Shown here: positions 1 to 12,799 of the stretch, one piece after another
How the letters are laid out: every line of letters begins with the position of its first letter
Position numbering within the stretch: position 1 is the stretch's first letter
Source of the DNA: Jaltomata sinuosa
Taxonomy: Eukaryota > Streptophyta > Magnoliopsida > Solanales > Solanaceae
Assembly: GCA_003996215.1 (NCBI GenBank)
Contig: QJPP01001525.1
Span: forward strand, 55,001-119,000
DNA length: 64,000 nt
Direction: 5' to 3'
The notes under the pieces: generated by a model
What the model was told of the DNA's origin: nothing
Seen by the model: only the letters and a program-made list of their open reading frames with translations
Database searches by the model: none
Made by a program: the position numbers and the translations under genes

Positions 1-501
1 CCTCCCCCCAAAAAACCCAAGGCCAGATCCATCAGTACCAAGTTTCTCCAGCATATATACTGTCGTTATAGACAATATACAAATGAATATTTATATTTAT
101 CATATCGTATACAACTTAATAATCATATAATTATCAATTAGAAATTTAGAACTAGTTTCATCAGTTTTAGGCCCTTGTCATTCTTCTCAAAGAATTTCAA
201 GTTCTGATATAATGGATAACTTTTACATGGTTTTCTTTTCACTTTACTGGCAAGGTTAGAATGATATCTTCTCACTAGGGGTAAAAATCAATATAGACCC
301 TATTATTCGTTTCTCTTTCTCTTTTGTTTTTTGGGATAGCACCCCCTTGCTGCTGATCTTAGGGGGTGATTTTTCATCATTATACAATCTCTTTTGTTCA
401 CCGTTCAAAAAGATTAGAGATGCTGTGAATAAGGTCAAGTAAATGTTTCAGTAGTGTAAAAGATAACATCAATATAGATTTAAACTAAACATAAGACCAA
501 C
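1..501 (-). other. Intron of the GIP1-like gene (3' part)
   Basis: The sequence begins with the GT donor at 501-500, just after exon 10. It is AT-rich with no conserved family block, so the terminal exon(s) must lie outside the window. Nothing else is recognisable. Confidence 0.6.
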
Positions 502-3500
502 CTGTTGTTGACTATCCTTGAACGAAGAAGCAGAAAGATCCTCATTAGAAGCAGGGTTTCCACCTCCTGTAGTTGAACTAGGGGGATAGTTGGATGTAGA
601 CGATCCATATGGCCCATAAGTCCCAGGCACTCCAATGTGAGTTGAGTTTCCTACATTAGCTCCTGGCCTATATTGTGAAAGTGAGTATCTGGCAGTAGCG
701 GCTGGTGGAGGTGGATACACACTACCAGCCTGAGGTTGCTGGGGAAATGCACCATTGCTTAAGAATTGATGGATGGCTGTTGGTGGAACATAATATGGAG
801 AGAAGTAGTGAGCATATGGGATATAATTAGGAGGATAATGAGGCAGATGCATCCCTGTAGCTTGTCGAAATACAGGGAGAGATTGCTGAGTTACAGCTGC
901 TGAACTCTGCATAAGCCCAGCAGCTTGGGTTGCAAGTGATGTTGGAGCGTTTCCTCCCTGCAAATCATTTTAAAAGCATATCAACAAGGAGTACCTTACT
1001 GTTGAGGTTAGCTGAAGTTAGCAAGTTGTAAATCAAACAACTGGCCCAAAAATAAAACTAATGTTCTGTGAAAATTATTAACAAATACATGTGTTATACT
1101 TCTGTGGAGAGTATGAAGGCACAAAATTCACCAGAAGAAATAAAATAAGGTTTGTTCAGTCATAAATACAGAAGGGGCTGCTAGCACCACGCACATGACT
1201 TTACTGCAGATTGTCAAAAGCTATCATGAATAGATTTACACTATACTTGGTGGTTCACTGCAACATCATGGGAGAACTCATACCATTTAGCATGGATCTT
1301 CTAGCGAATAGAAAATTGGTAAAATATCAATATTGAACAGCAAAAGTAGGCATCTAATACACTTACTTTACTTATAAAATATTTGCTCAAACGTCACTCA
1401 AGTTTCTAAGAAAGCAATTCCAAAAGGTTAGGATAGTGTTCACTACACTACGCTAATAACGTTGATTAAAAGGATTTTATAATACTCTAGAAATATCTAT
1501 TTTTTATAACAAATTTCTTGAAGTACACTAATCAGTAATCATATAACTTCACGTAAGCATCTTTGTGTTCCCATTACATCAAGCTATAGAATCAACCAAC
1601 AAGAGACATTGAACTGAACCCTGCTGAACCGCAACCATGATAATAATTATGACTTCCACCAATACATGGGGTAAAGAGAGCTTTTAACTGGGTCTTTAGC
1701 AGAAACACAAACCTTCCATCTAGGGTAGACACATCATTAATAAAGGAAACTAATGGACGGACAAGTTAGGAAAGCAGAGCAGAGGAACTCATTACTGTAC
1801 AAGAGACAAAAATTCTGTTGATGTGATAAAGGGAAAGAGACACATTGGGAGAAGGCGTTGATTGCATAATTCCCCACCCCCCATATTTTCCTGCATAGAG
1901 TAAAACAAACAATAGAACATACTACTCAATAGAGTACTTCAAACCTCTTGAGCAGATTGAGAAGTTTGTGGAGGAACAACTGCAACATTGCCGTTGTACT
2001 TTGTAGAAACTCCTGCCGAATGAAAAGGTGAAACGCGGCCATCACCATCGGCACTAGAGCGGTAGTACTGGGCATAGTAGCTTGTTGGATCAAATGGTTG
2101 CTGAACCTAGAGGAACAAATGATGTGTTTTAACAATTCTTGATTATGAGAACTAAATTTTCATGAATCAGTTATGTATGATTCCACATGGTCGCAAACTT
2201 CTTGGAATACGTCAAATCATCCCGAACAACAATATTTACTATTTACTGTCAGATAGTTCCTACATCCAACATTAACATAAGACCCCAGAACAACTCACCA
2301 AAGTGTGAGATTCTAGGACCTTGCCACTCACAAGTGAGGTGAAACCAACAATGACAACACATTACAAGTCAACAACAAGGTATTCATCTAACTATGGATA
2401 TTTACTTACAAACTTGCAACTTTCTATACCAAAATTTAGAATTTGAAGCTTCAGAACCAATAAAATCATAGAATATGGAAAAAGAACATCAGAGAATGAA
2501 GGCTTACGACAAAGTTTGGAAGACGAGAAACGTCACAAGACTGTGATTCAGAGTTTTCAAAAGGTGCGAGCTGACTGCCTAATGTTGGTGGCACAAAACC
2601 AAAACTATAGTTAGGGGACGTATGAACAACTGAATACTGATGACCTCCTTGCAGAGTCTCTTGCTTAGATTCACTGTACTCGGGAATAGAGGATGAGACA
2701 TCTTCTGGCTTTGCAGACAAATTCTCCTGCCCGCCTGATGGTGGAGATTGATCAGAACAATCTGCACCCTCTGCAGTTGTTGATGGATTTTGATCACTGC
2801 ATTCTCTCATAAGAATGAAAATGTTAACATGTGACGTGCTACAAATGAAGTATATATCTAATCATGCATTCCATCAAGATCTAAACTACAAGGCTAAAGG
2901 CAACAAGTCCATATGCACAAAAAATATTTGAATTAGGGGAGGCGCTTAAAAGCTAACAGAAGAAAGACAGTTTGAATAACAGATATTTTAGGTCACAATC
3001 TTCAAGAAGATTTTTCTAACAGATTGAATTACTGGCTTCTGTCGAAGATATTTATTCTCAAAATTTGTGGAAAAAAAATTAATTCGCATCTGTTTAAGAT
3101 TTTGATGAAGTTTTTACAAAAAAAAATCCAGAAATTGTGTTCTGAAGTTACAGTTTGAGGGTGTATTTCAAAGAAGTTACATATTAATTAAAAAAACTCT
3201 TCTTCAACTCACAGACCACTCACTTCCACAATATTTTTGCTCATAGAAGCTATACCTACTAAATCTCAATTTCAACAAGCTATTTTTCGGAAAAAGTAAT
3301 CTCAAAAACTTTTTCCAAGGTCAATGCAGAAGATGGAAAAAGACCACGCATTTGGAATTGGTTTTTGGGTTTAATTTCACAAGAAACTAGCCGGGAATGA
3401 TTATCGATGAAAGTTGTTCTTTTTAAAAAGGTAACAGATATTCTATAAATCAATAAAGTAAAGTAGCCCTTAGGTTAAGGAAGAAAGATGTATGTTTGGG

Positions 3501-6500
3501 TAAGGGTTGGTTTGGAAGGTTGGTTTCAAAGTCAGACTTTGCTTAGGGAAAAGATTAACCATCAACTTTTGGTTTAAGAAAACCAAACCAAGTTGGTTTC
3601 AAGTTTTTTCAAATCAAACAACTCTTAATTTTAGTTTTTGGAATATTTTCCAAGCCCTTGCCAAAACCTGACAACTGTCTGGAAAATTGAAGACTGAGCA
3701 ATGAGAATCTAGAGACTGAACAAAGCATATCACTGAACAATTTCAGTAACTAAAATTTTTCAATCTTCAAAATATTGAAAAATATATTATTTGTATATCC
3801 CGTTTTAGTATTACTGCAAAACTGGAATTCTAGACAAACCATTCCCTAATACCCCCTTATAATGCATAAAGTTTTTTTTGTACTATTCATCCTAATCCTT
3901 GTTTTCTAGCTGAAAGAAGAGCAATCCAGAAGCTTTCACAAGTCACAGGCCAATTGAGGGAAGCAAGAAGTGAGATGACAGACCTTGAAAACTGCTCATT
4001 TGTCGTTTCTTCAATACCCTCAGAAGTTCCAGAGAGTGATGGAGTCTTTTCACTCTCAGCAGCATTGTTAGAGCTGATGCCTAAACCCAGGCTAGCTTCA
4101 AAACTTCCAAAACAGAAACCAAGTTTTTCAGCCTCAGGCACATGAAGGTGGTTAGGGATAATGACATGCTGAATATCTGAAATGTGTGATTTTGCTAACT
4201 TCTGCTGCAGTTCTAAAGTCCCTTCCTTTATTTCAACATCGACACGTGGAGGCTGCGGTTGAGTATCGACTTCAGTAGAAACTGTAGAAACGTCAGATGA
4301 ACCAGCTGCAGATGTAACAGAAACCTGAGCAATATTATTGTTTGTAGGCTTTGGCTTCCATTCCATACCAGGACCAGCTGTGGTGAAAAACAAAGGACAA
4401 GTTTTTAGGTTCAGCACGACGGCATGATTTAATACTCAACCAAGATACCCTAATTTCCAGAGTTCAGCTCTTTACAAACAGTGTAACTATTGAGTCATCT
4501 TTAGAGGATAGAGAACATCTTTAAATGACCTACTTTTTTTTTTTGGGGGGGGAGGGGGCAACTTCTGCAGTAAACCAGCACACTCGAGCATGGAGCTGTT
4601 CCATGACTTCACCTGCGACAATCACCAGTCTATTTTGGAAAATTAAATATTACCGGTGCATGGCCCCCACCTAGGACTATAGACACAAAGAGGAGAATAC
4701 AAAACCGAAAAATGCAGATAATCAGAAGAAAAAAATTGAAACTGCAAATGAGACTAGGAAATGACCTTTTATCTCTCCAGGTGAACCAACAAAAATACCA
4801 ACTGGAAAAAACACGTTCACTCAGCTCTAGAAAAAATCAATACAAAAAGGTTTAAAGCTTCGTACTAAATACAAAAAGAAAAGGTAGAGAAAACATTGAA
4901 CACATCATTAGAGGGAAAAATGGAGTACTTCAATCATCAAGTAAGCACCATTAGTTTCGTGGAGGGGGAAAGAAAACAATATACTAACGTATAGAGTATG
5001 GAATACGTTTAAGTACTATACCTTTTTGTGGCCCAACCAGTGGTGATCGGTTGTTGTAATTAGATGTAGGCCTACTAAGAGAAGAACCACCCTGAGCCGA
5101 AGAAGCACTTTGTGGGGACTCCGGACGCTGATTCTTTCCAGGCCCCTGGAATTTGTTTGACATGTTTACTTGCACAGTTGAACTTCTAGAGTCAGAAACC
5201 GCTATCCAAACATAGGCAGAAACAAATACATGAGCTTCATTAACTGGATGAGAAATTATTCTGTCTTCCTAACCCCCACCCCCAAAACAATGACAACAAA
5301 TTAATGATGATACAATAGTATCAAGACTGTCGATATATAAGGACAAATTTCCAGACAAGTCTTCATAGGCTTACCAGTGGCTGTCTTGCTCCCGTTAGAG
5401 TTGATAGGAAGATGTTCAAATGGAGCACGCTGGCTACTGACTTCTCTTCGAATTGTGCCTACTGCACCAGGGGGTCGTGAATCATGAGATGGCAAAAGAA
5501 CAGGATCAGACGCTGAAAAATAAGCTCCTGACGAAGGTGGTGAAGACAAGGATGTTGAAGAGTTGCTGAAGTTTGGCATCTTCTGTCCAAGCATATCCCT
5601 GGTTCCCGCGGACACTCTTGGGCTTCTGTTCGCATCATGACTTGGAGATTGCAGAGGTTCCTCTGACTTAATAGAGCCAGCACCTGCAGTGGCTTCAGAT
5701 TGCTTAATCCCACTTCCTGCTGATACATGTGCATCAGGTACACCACCGTTACTCCCAAAAACTACAACACCAGGCCCATTGGCTCTGGCACTTGATGAGC
5801 TGAAAAGAGAGAAAAAGAATTAGGCTACAAAATAGTTGAAATTAAACCATGTACAGAAAACAATAAACCACATTTTGTAATCTGAAGAGGTATAACACTG
5901 GCTGTGGCAATTCAAGGAGCATCCATATGCCATAATGCACACAGACGGAGCAAAATCCAGAAACATCAAGAGCACCTTGAAGTATTCTTCCCCTCAACAG
6001 TAGGCATGGAAGATGGGTTGACACTCTTTCCAGAAACATGACTGGCTCCATTTTCGTTATCAGGTCTAGAGTTCCTTCCACCACCAGCATCTGACCAAAC
6101 ACATACATGTCAATTATGAATGGATAGGGAAAGAGGGGCTCATAAGACTCAATCTGAAAGATAAAGTGAAAATACTCCCAAGGTAAAGGAAAAGGTTTCA
6201 ATAAGTTACGTTAATTGTTCAAAGCCTACACATGGCCCCAAAGACAGAATATCAATCCTCTTTGTTACTATTTGGCTAGTGCAAAGACATTTTAAGAAAA
6301 AATTAAGTATGAATTAGTTATAACTTTGGAGCAACTTGAAATGTGCTTAGATATATCAGGCAAAATGTATGACTGTTGATTAGAAGCAGCATCAAGATCA
6401 CAATTACATAAAGTAGTAATAAATTGGATTCTTGGAGATGACAGCCTTATGTCATTTGGCAAAAAGGGCGAATGGGAAAAAAACAAGGAAAGTAGGTTAA

Positions 6501-9100
6501 GCAGTTAAAAAGAACACTAAAATCAAGATATCAAAAGATGACAAATATGAATCACCAGTTTCGGCTTCGGCAGCAGCATAAGATATCACAAGTCAGAGAA
6601 AATAATAACAAAATAGATGTTTACCGAGCAACACATGGCGAGAAGTGAAGTTTCCCCGACTCCCCTTGTTCCCCCTCCCCTGCATAGCTGGTTTCCACTT
6701 TGGCTCAGCAGACTCCTTGTTCAAATTCTGCAAAAGGGCAAATTAAGTTATTACAATACAGAACAGCACGTGAAAGGCCAAAAATGCATGTCAGCCAACA
6801 CTTCACATTTATTGGGTCCTTAAGAGAGAACATGTGAAGCAATTAAAGCAAAATGCTGACACCAAAGTTGTTTAAAGCATGGAATTCTACGGGGAAAGAA
6901 ACTCATTTGACATCCATGGGTCCATGAGCTAAAAAAAGAACCAATTCAACCAAGGTGCTCATGCCTATTTGCACATTCCCTCTTTTACTGCATTAATCAG
7001 GTTGATTAAACCAAATAGACATTCTATGCATCATAGAAGTACATGATTTTCTTCAGCGAATCAACCAGATAAGTCGTAATTTAGATGACAGTGGTTAAAT
7101 AGAGAAGGCATTAACACATGCTGAACAGCATTATCTTAGCAAGAGGTCTGATTGAGATGGTTCATTACATTCTTCCTAGTGTTGGGAAATAAATTGCTCC
7201 ACCACCCTACGGTCAATGTTGACTTCATGAATCTGCATCAGCTAGTATAGTTACTTGTCAATATGTGTGTGCACTACATCAAGCTCTTTGGGCACCTAGA
7301 ATCATCTGAGACCTTATTTTGCAAATCCCCCACCCAGAAAACATTAATGCCCTATGGGTCTTTGTAGAGAGCATTGTAAGCATGCAAATCAGTAGCTAAC
7401 CATACCTCTCTTCTTCTGTCGCGTTTGCTTTTTACTTCATGGAATGTATCTGTAAATAACCCCTCAATTAGATGAGTAAGGAGAAAATAAACTTTATATT
7501 GCAATAGCTAGGAAGCATAACAATGAGAAGATCCTGGCTGGGGCAATACACATAGGCTGTAGTTTTAGAAAGAACTAATTCAGAGGATATCAAAATAGAA
7601 AATAAGAGAACACATAAACAAGACCAGTCTATGCATCTTTTACATCCACGCGTGTAAATTGCCCATTAGTAATGTTACCAGGAAATCCCTAGGTTACTGG
7701 TGCACATATATAAACTTATCTAAAAATCAGCAAGACAAGGAGATGCAGAAAGCAAAACTTTATGCTCCTATACTTTGAAGGTTCAGATTTTAAAGAAGGC
7801 ATCCGAACCAACAATCATAAATGTAACGAAGAAAACAAGAAAGTAGAACCAACAGTCATATTAATTGCTTTGTTACTACTAAATACAAAATACATTGACA
7901 ACTCCGCCGTGCATCAAATAGAGGATGAGAAGTTTGACTAAACCGTCTCGATAACAAACTTCATCAAAAAAACCTTCTCGATAACAAAAGATAACTACAA
8001 AATGTTATCTTGAACAGGTTCTCTGTCAGTAGAGTGATTGCCAAAACCTAGGTTTTCGGAGAATAATAAGAAGAGACGGTTGTAGCTTTTAGAGACTATC
8101 CTCTGCAGCTGTAGCTCCGTGGAAGCCAGCTGCTTAAAGACAAGCCCCCTAACCATTCCGCTATTCCTGCCCTAAAGCAAGGGAATCCGCTCTGACCCAC
8201 CACCCTCGTATCTGACCTATCCGAGTTAGCCCTCCCAAGCGGACAAAGAGGTGAATCATCTGATCTTGAAATAGGTCATCCCGGCTATCCCGATCTTTTA
8301 TCTATTCATTTCGTCGGTATCTGAATCATACGATTCTGAGGATTCTGCTTTTCACATTCATTCTACAGGACCAAAACGATTCCTCGCTAGTTGGAATAAA
8401 GACCTCAACAGCAGCCTTCATTGAACCCCTTCTTCCTATCCTTCTATGAAACGAGTCCCTCTTTCATTCACTAAAGAAGACGCAGCTGATAGATGGATGA
8501 ATATACATTGAAATATACATCACCAATCAAACTAGTTGGGACCGGCTTTTTTTCTTTTGGTTAAGTTGTTGGTACCAGCTATATGAATCCTTTCTGGCCA
8601 TTCTGTTGCGGTTTCAATTCATTCCAATACTAAAAAAAATTGATTTTTTAAGGCAAATTCAGGGTTCTCTAAAACTAGAAGTTCTGTCAATCTTCTGGGA
8701 GGGTGGAGCCATCTGACAAAACAAAGGGGATTCTCTTAAAACAAATTAAAGACATTGTGTTTGACCAAGATAATTTTAACAGCCCTGATAAAGTCCACTA
8801 TTTAGAAGTGAACAAATGAGTATGAGAGTAATGAAACAATAAAGAAGGATGAAAGAAGAAATACATCAAGAAACAAAAAAATCAGTGTATAGAGTAATGA
8901 AGAGATCAGAAATGAAAGGAAAAGAGACCCTGAAAAAGGAGTTTTTGAGCAGTCTCATTGGGATCCATAGAACATTCCTTCAGCATTGCATATATCTCAT
9001 CGTCACTGTGATTCCCAGTGATCTCCTTTATGTTCTGGATCGTTTTCCTCACACTGCTTGGGATTGAAACCCTAGCTCCTCCATTCTTGTTGTTACTCAT
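502..9100 (-). CDS. GIP1L: GBF-interacting protein 1-like (GIP1/DUF1296 family), spliced, 3' end outside window
   Basis: Ten exons on the minus strand, in transcript order: 9100-8929, 7449-7406, 6727-6625, 6090-5976, 5799-5375, 5201-5022, 4377-3984, 2796-2508, 2106-1945, 957-502. Every junction has AG/GT and the phases add up to exactly 780 codons. Exons 1-2 encode the conserved N-terminal UBA-like GIP1_N domain (core SVRKTIQNIKEITGNHSDDE, then YAMLKECSMDPNETAQKLLFQ split by intron 1). The rest is low-complexity Ser/Gly/Pro/Gln-rich, with the family blocks NYSFGFVPPTLGSQ (exon 8), QQPFDPTSYYAQYYR (exon 9) and HYPPNYIPYAHYFSPYYVPP (exon 10). Arabidopsis GIP1 is a nuclear partner reported to stimulate DNA binding by the bZIP factor GBF3; that role is inferred here from family membership. 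The start is the ATG at 9100. Family members usually run to about 850-890 aa, so roughly 70-110 C-terminal residues lie before position 1. The symbol is descriptive. Confidence 0.92.
7450..8928 (-). other. Intron 1 of the GIP1-like gene
   Basis: This 1.48-kb intron lies between the two exons that split the GIP1_N domain. Its donor is GTCTCT and its acceptor TTTACAG. Most is AT-rich intron sequence. The stretch at about 8100-8500 differs in composition and is listed separately as a possible organelle-DNA insertion. Confidence 0.8.
8100..8500. other. Possible nuclear insertion of mitochondrial DNA (NUMT) inside intron 1
   Basis: About 400 bp with clearly higher GC and a different texture from the surrounding intron. 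It has blocks rich in CCT, CCC and CGAT and no poly-A/T runs, and is framed by CAGCTG motifs. It reads like plant mitochondrial intergenic DNA and carries no ORF I recognise. The call rests on composition only and needs a search against a Solanaceae mitochondrial genome. Confidence 0.35.
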
Positions 9101-9260
9101 CTTCTTCTTCACCAACCCCACCAATTCCTATGTGAATATATATACCTCTATATATCTATGTTTATTGTGTCTATATGTTTAGAGAGAGAAAGGGAGGAGA
9201 GAAAGAGGGAAAAGAGAGTAATTGTATTTGGTGAAGAGGGGAATAGAAAGAGAAGACTTA
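9101..9260 (-). promoter_or_regulatory. Probable 5' leader and core promoter area of the GIP1-like gene
   Basis: Upstream of the ATG at 9100 lie TATATA-rich sequence (about 9130-9160) and then a long purine run on the plus strand (about 9178-9260). On the gene strand that is a CT-rich tract typical of plant 5' leaders. The exact transcription start cannot be set from sequence. Confidence 0.4.
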
Positions 9261-9390
9261 GGAGAAGGGTTTTGAATATTTTCATTCAATTTTTTTTATT
9301 TCTTTTTTCTTTTTCTTTTTTTTTTTTGTATGTACAAACAGGGGGAGAACTTTTCTTTTTCCAGAGAGAGGGAGATGGGAAACAGGGGAG

Positions 9391-9395
9391 CTTTC

Positions 9396-9428
<33 letters not shown>

Positions 9429-9430
9429 GT
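9391..9430. repeat. (TTTTC)n microsatellite with T tract
   Basis: Several tandem copies of CTTTT are followed by a run of T. It lies about 300 bp upstream of the GIP1-like start codon. Confidence 0.8.
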
Positions 9431-9436
9431 GAGTTT

Positions 9437-9905
9437 TAGTACCCGTTTGATTATGAGAATTTTTTATTTAAAAAAAAAAATTATTTGTAAATTAGTATTT
9501 AGCTATAAAAAATTTAAATATAATTTAAAATTGTGTTAGTACCCATTTGATTATGAGATTTTTTATTTTAAAAATAAATTATTTTATTTATAAATTAGCA
9601 TTTGGCTATAAAAATTTCAAATATAATGTAAAGTTATTTTTGGAATTTCAAAAAGAAAAAGTTCATGTTTTCACTTTCACTTTTTAAATTTTTGTTTTAT
9701 ATCTACCCTAAATTTTTATGTTAATAGAATAACCTCATTTAAATTATATTTTATGCTGAAATTATATTTATGTTTTTAAAAAATGTACATTCAAATTCTA
9801 AATATTTATTGCAAAAAATATGATCAAATACAACTCAAATTCAATTTTGAATATTTCAAATAAAGTAGAAAAAAAATATTTTCATGACCAAACACACACT
9901 TAACT
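9437..9905. mobile_element. MITE-like element with an internal 100-bp tandem duplication
   Basis: The left end TAGTACCCGTTTGATTATGA occurs twice, at 9437 and 9537, giving two diverged copies of a 100-bp unit. The right end, CATGACCAAACACACACTTA, is an imperfect inverted match to the left end. The GTTTG...CATGA / TCATG...CAAAC terminal style is common in Solanaceae MITEs. The interior is AT-rich and non-coding. No target duplication was confirmed. Confidence 0.45.
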
Positions 9906-10214
9906 TTCTTTTCTTTTTCCTTTCGAGGGGAAGGTGGACCCCCTTAATAATATAGAGAAAGGGAAAAAAATGTGAATGTTCTTGTTGAGATTTGAATCAT
10001 AATGTAGGATGTAATTGCAATTATTAGATAATTACTATGAGTTCGATTTAAAAGGTCTTTTAGACGTTTCATTACTTGTTTGTTATTTTATTTTTTTTAA
10101 TACTTAGTTTTCTTTCTTTAATTTTAAATCTTTTAGCTTTACTAGTATTTTTAGTTCTTACTTTCGTTATTTGACTAATTTCGCATAACTCCAATAACAG
10201 TGTCACACGTAATT
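9906..10214. other. AT-rich intergenic stretch
   Basis: Between the MITE-like element and the left flanking repeat of the endogenous virus. No ORF, repeat or RNA signal was seen. Confidence 0.6.
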
Positions 10215-10395
10215 GACCTCTTGTAGGCAAATTATACTTCTCCGATAATGGATGGTAGAATTTTTATATTAAATATTAATTACGAAAAAATAAAATAAAT
10301 GAAATAAGAAAAATAAAACGAAAAATCAACGTCATAAGCATTATTTGTCAAGTGTGAAAAGTCTCATTTGGAATGAAGAAGAATAAGTAATCAAT
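10215..10395. repeat. 181-bp direct repeat, left copy (flank of the endogenous pararetrovirus)
   Basis: It is identical base for base to 18480-18660 (offset 8265); similarity stops abruptly on both outer sides. It is AT-rich and non-coding. The viral primer-binding site ends within four bases of the right copy, so the repeat is best read as host DNA duplicated at integration. A viral terminal redundancy is the alternative. Confidence 0.9.
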
Positions 10396-10949
10396 AAGGC
10401 CAGGATCTATAAGGCGGGCGATAGTCCGCGCGGCCATCCAGATCAAGTTCTAAAGAATATCCTTAAGCTTAGAGAAAGGCGGTAGTCCGCACAATCAACA
10501 AGGATAGAATCGAAATAAGAAAGATTTTTAATTAATTTTTGACTGAATGGTAATATTTTACCCAAGCAAGGGGCCTGTCGAATTCACGATACATACTTAT
10601 TATTAACTCCGATCCAGCAGTTCTAACAGTGATTTAAGCTGCCTCTTTTTCTTCTTTTAACGAGGACTTACAATATCACCGCTTGCTAGATTAAATTAAT
10701 AAAGTAGTACCGGAATTGACTGTGCCACCATCTCAGAACCAAGCCAAGAAACTAAAATAAAAATCTCTTGTATTTCAATTGAGTCTGGGTTCTTTCATGG
10801 AGAACATACTACAGAAGTTAGATATCCAGCATAGATATGAGATTTCTAGCCGGACATAGTCGCGGCTATGGATATGTGAAAAATAATACAAGTAAAGAAA
10901 AGAAAACAAAATACCTTTAAAGATCTAGGCTTTCCAAACTTGAACTTCT

Positions 10950-10955
10950 TTTATT
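10950..10955 (-). terminator. Pararetroviral poly(A) signal
   Basis: AATAAA on the minus strand about 80 bases after the TATA box. In caulimovirids the poly(A) signal lies shortly after the transcription start, so RNA passes it once and is cut on the second pass. The spacing fits that design. Confidence 0.6.
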
Positions 10956-11036
10956 GATATCACACTATTTTACAGGGAGAGAGAAAATGAAAGCACACTC
11001 TAAAAACTCCTGCCTCTAATGAAAATAAAATGGCCA

Positions 11037-11044
11037 TATATATA
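11037..11044 (-). promoter_or_regulatory. TATA box of the pararetroviral transcript promoter
   Basis: TATATATA on the minus strand in the intergenic region after ORF2, flanked by GC-richer bases (CC before, GGCC after). It is the expected place for the single pregenomic-RNA promoter of a caulimovirid. Transcription would run toward lower coordinates, toward the GIP1-like gene. Confidence 0.6.
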
Positions 11045-11150
11045 GGCCCAAACTAAAACATATAGAATCTATGTACAGTACAAGTGGGTCCCTTATCTGG
11101 GTCCTAAGTACAGTATATAAACTGTTTCTGTGGGACAGAAAGGTGTCACT

Positions 11151-12797
11151 TCATTTCGCTTGTCCTTTTCCCTTTGATTTGCGGAGGAATTCTTCCACCT
11201 GTTCGATAGCTTCTTCAGATAACATTTTATCTGATTGGACTGACTGGCTGTCCGCAAGGATATCATCATTACTGGTGACACTCTTCATAGAGGTGTCAGA
11301 TTTATCAAACTGAGTGAGAGTGTTTAATAAGTTCCTCTTCACTTCTTCTAAATACTGATTAATCATCTCAGTTTTATCACCTCCTTGTACTGAGATTCTT
11401 CTTGCGATCTGTTTAACTGATCCTCCATCCATTATAGTCTTTTGTGGAAGGGATGTATATTCTTTAATTTTTTCTTGGATAGAATCCAAGAGTTCTTGTC
11501 CATGAAGCGTTTCAGTTTTGGGATTTGTTTTCATCAATTTGTCCCAAAAGTTGTTGTAATATATCCTGTATAGACAAGGAATTTTCTCTTCGGTATAACC
11601 GAATTCTGGAGCCCATTTGTGGATCCATGGGATTGAAAATTCAATAAAGAAATAGATTTGATCTATTTTTTCAATATAGCAGATATGATCTGCATGATAA
11701 AGTTTTGTTAAAAACGGTGAACATTTTGTCCATTCTTGATATAATCGAAGAAATGGATCTGGTAAAATCTTTACAGTTGGACCGTGGTATGACCACCAAT
11801 TCAAGAACCAATTTGGAATGGTTTCATCAAATAACTTAGAACATACTTTCACAAACCAGGTGTGTTTGTGACGGTCATTGTTGTAATATAATACTCGATG
11901 AAATGCCTGGATATAATCCCAGTAAGAAAAACTCACACGAGTCTCATTTAGGCTGATCTGCCTTTCTTTCATGGTGGAAATACCCCATTCTTCAACAGAT
12001 ATAATCTGTTTAATTATGATCTTTGAGAAGTTATAACAGTTTTCTCCGAAAAAATGCTGAATTTCAACACTGCCTGTTTCTATCAGAATATTTTCATAAT
12101 AGGATCGGGTTTTGTATGACTCACCCGGGTAATATAAATTATTTAGTAAATACCTTTGGAGAATCTTCCAAGGTTCATTTTTTCTCTGAATTTCAGAATT
12201 TCAATAAGAAATATCATTTATTTTCTTTCAACCTTTTCGAAGAACTGAATATCATTCTTGTCTTCTTTAGTGACTGCAGTAGCAAAAGTATCACTTTGCT
12301 TTTGAGACATATAAGCCTGCAATTGTTCATATAATGAACTGTTTTTTGGAATATCATCCAATTGTACCGTATTAGAGGATGAGGCTTCTCCAATTTTTGA
12401 GTTTATTAAACTCTTGTTCCCTAATCTGAGAACTGGAAAGTTTGAATTAGATCCATATGATGGTCTTTGAGTTCGTGAGGCTGAGGCCGAGGATCCATAT
12501 GATGATCCTTGCGTGTATGTTTTTGAGGGGCTGATCTTCCCCTTCCTCTTGATCTGCCGCGACCCCTTATGATGGACCAGGGTGGGTCCTTTTCTTCCAT
12601 ACCTAATAATAATCAAAATATAAGTCATAAGTATCATAAATATCAAAATGAACATCTTCTTCATTATAGGAATGAATGGATAATTCCTCTTGAATAATTT
12701 TTTCAAGAATAATTTCTTGAACATCGTGCCCGATATCAACCACCTTCAGAATGGTGATCAAAGTTTTTTCTTCAAAGAAAGCTAAGAAGTAATTCAT
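11151..12797 (-). pseudogene. Pararetrovirus ORF2 (unknown function), broken into pieces
   Basis: Downstream of RNase H in viral sense, three coding-like pieces lie in different frames. The first is a short piece opening at 12797 or, with an Arg/Gly-rich start (RGRGRSRGRGRS), at 12600. The second is a Ser/Gln-rich piece around 12218-12560. The third is a clean 273-codon piece, 11972-11151, rich in Trp, Tyr and Phe with a charged C-terminus. The large piece resembles the conserved protein of unknown function encoded as ORF2 in florendoviruses. Frame changes and stops between the pieces show it is no longer one gene. Assignment to ORF2 is by position and general pattern. Confidence 0.65.
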
Positions 12798-12799
12798 AG

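Noticed and set aside
9101..9124. In-frame upstream extension of GIP1-like exon 1
   Set aside because: The extra residues would need a TTG start; the first ATG in frame is at 9100 and gives the usual family N-terminus.
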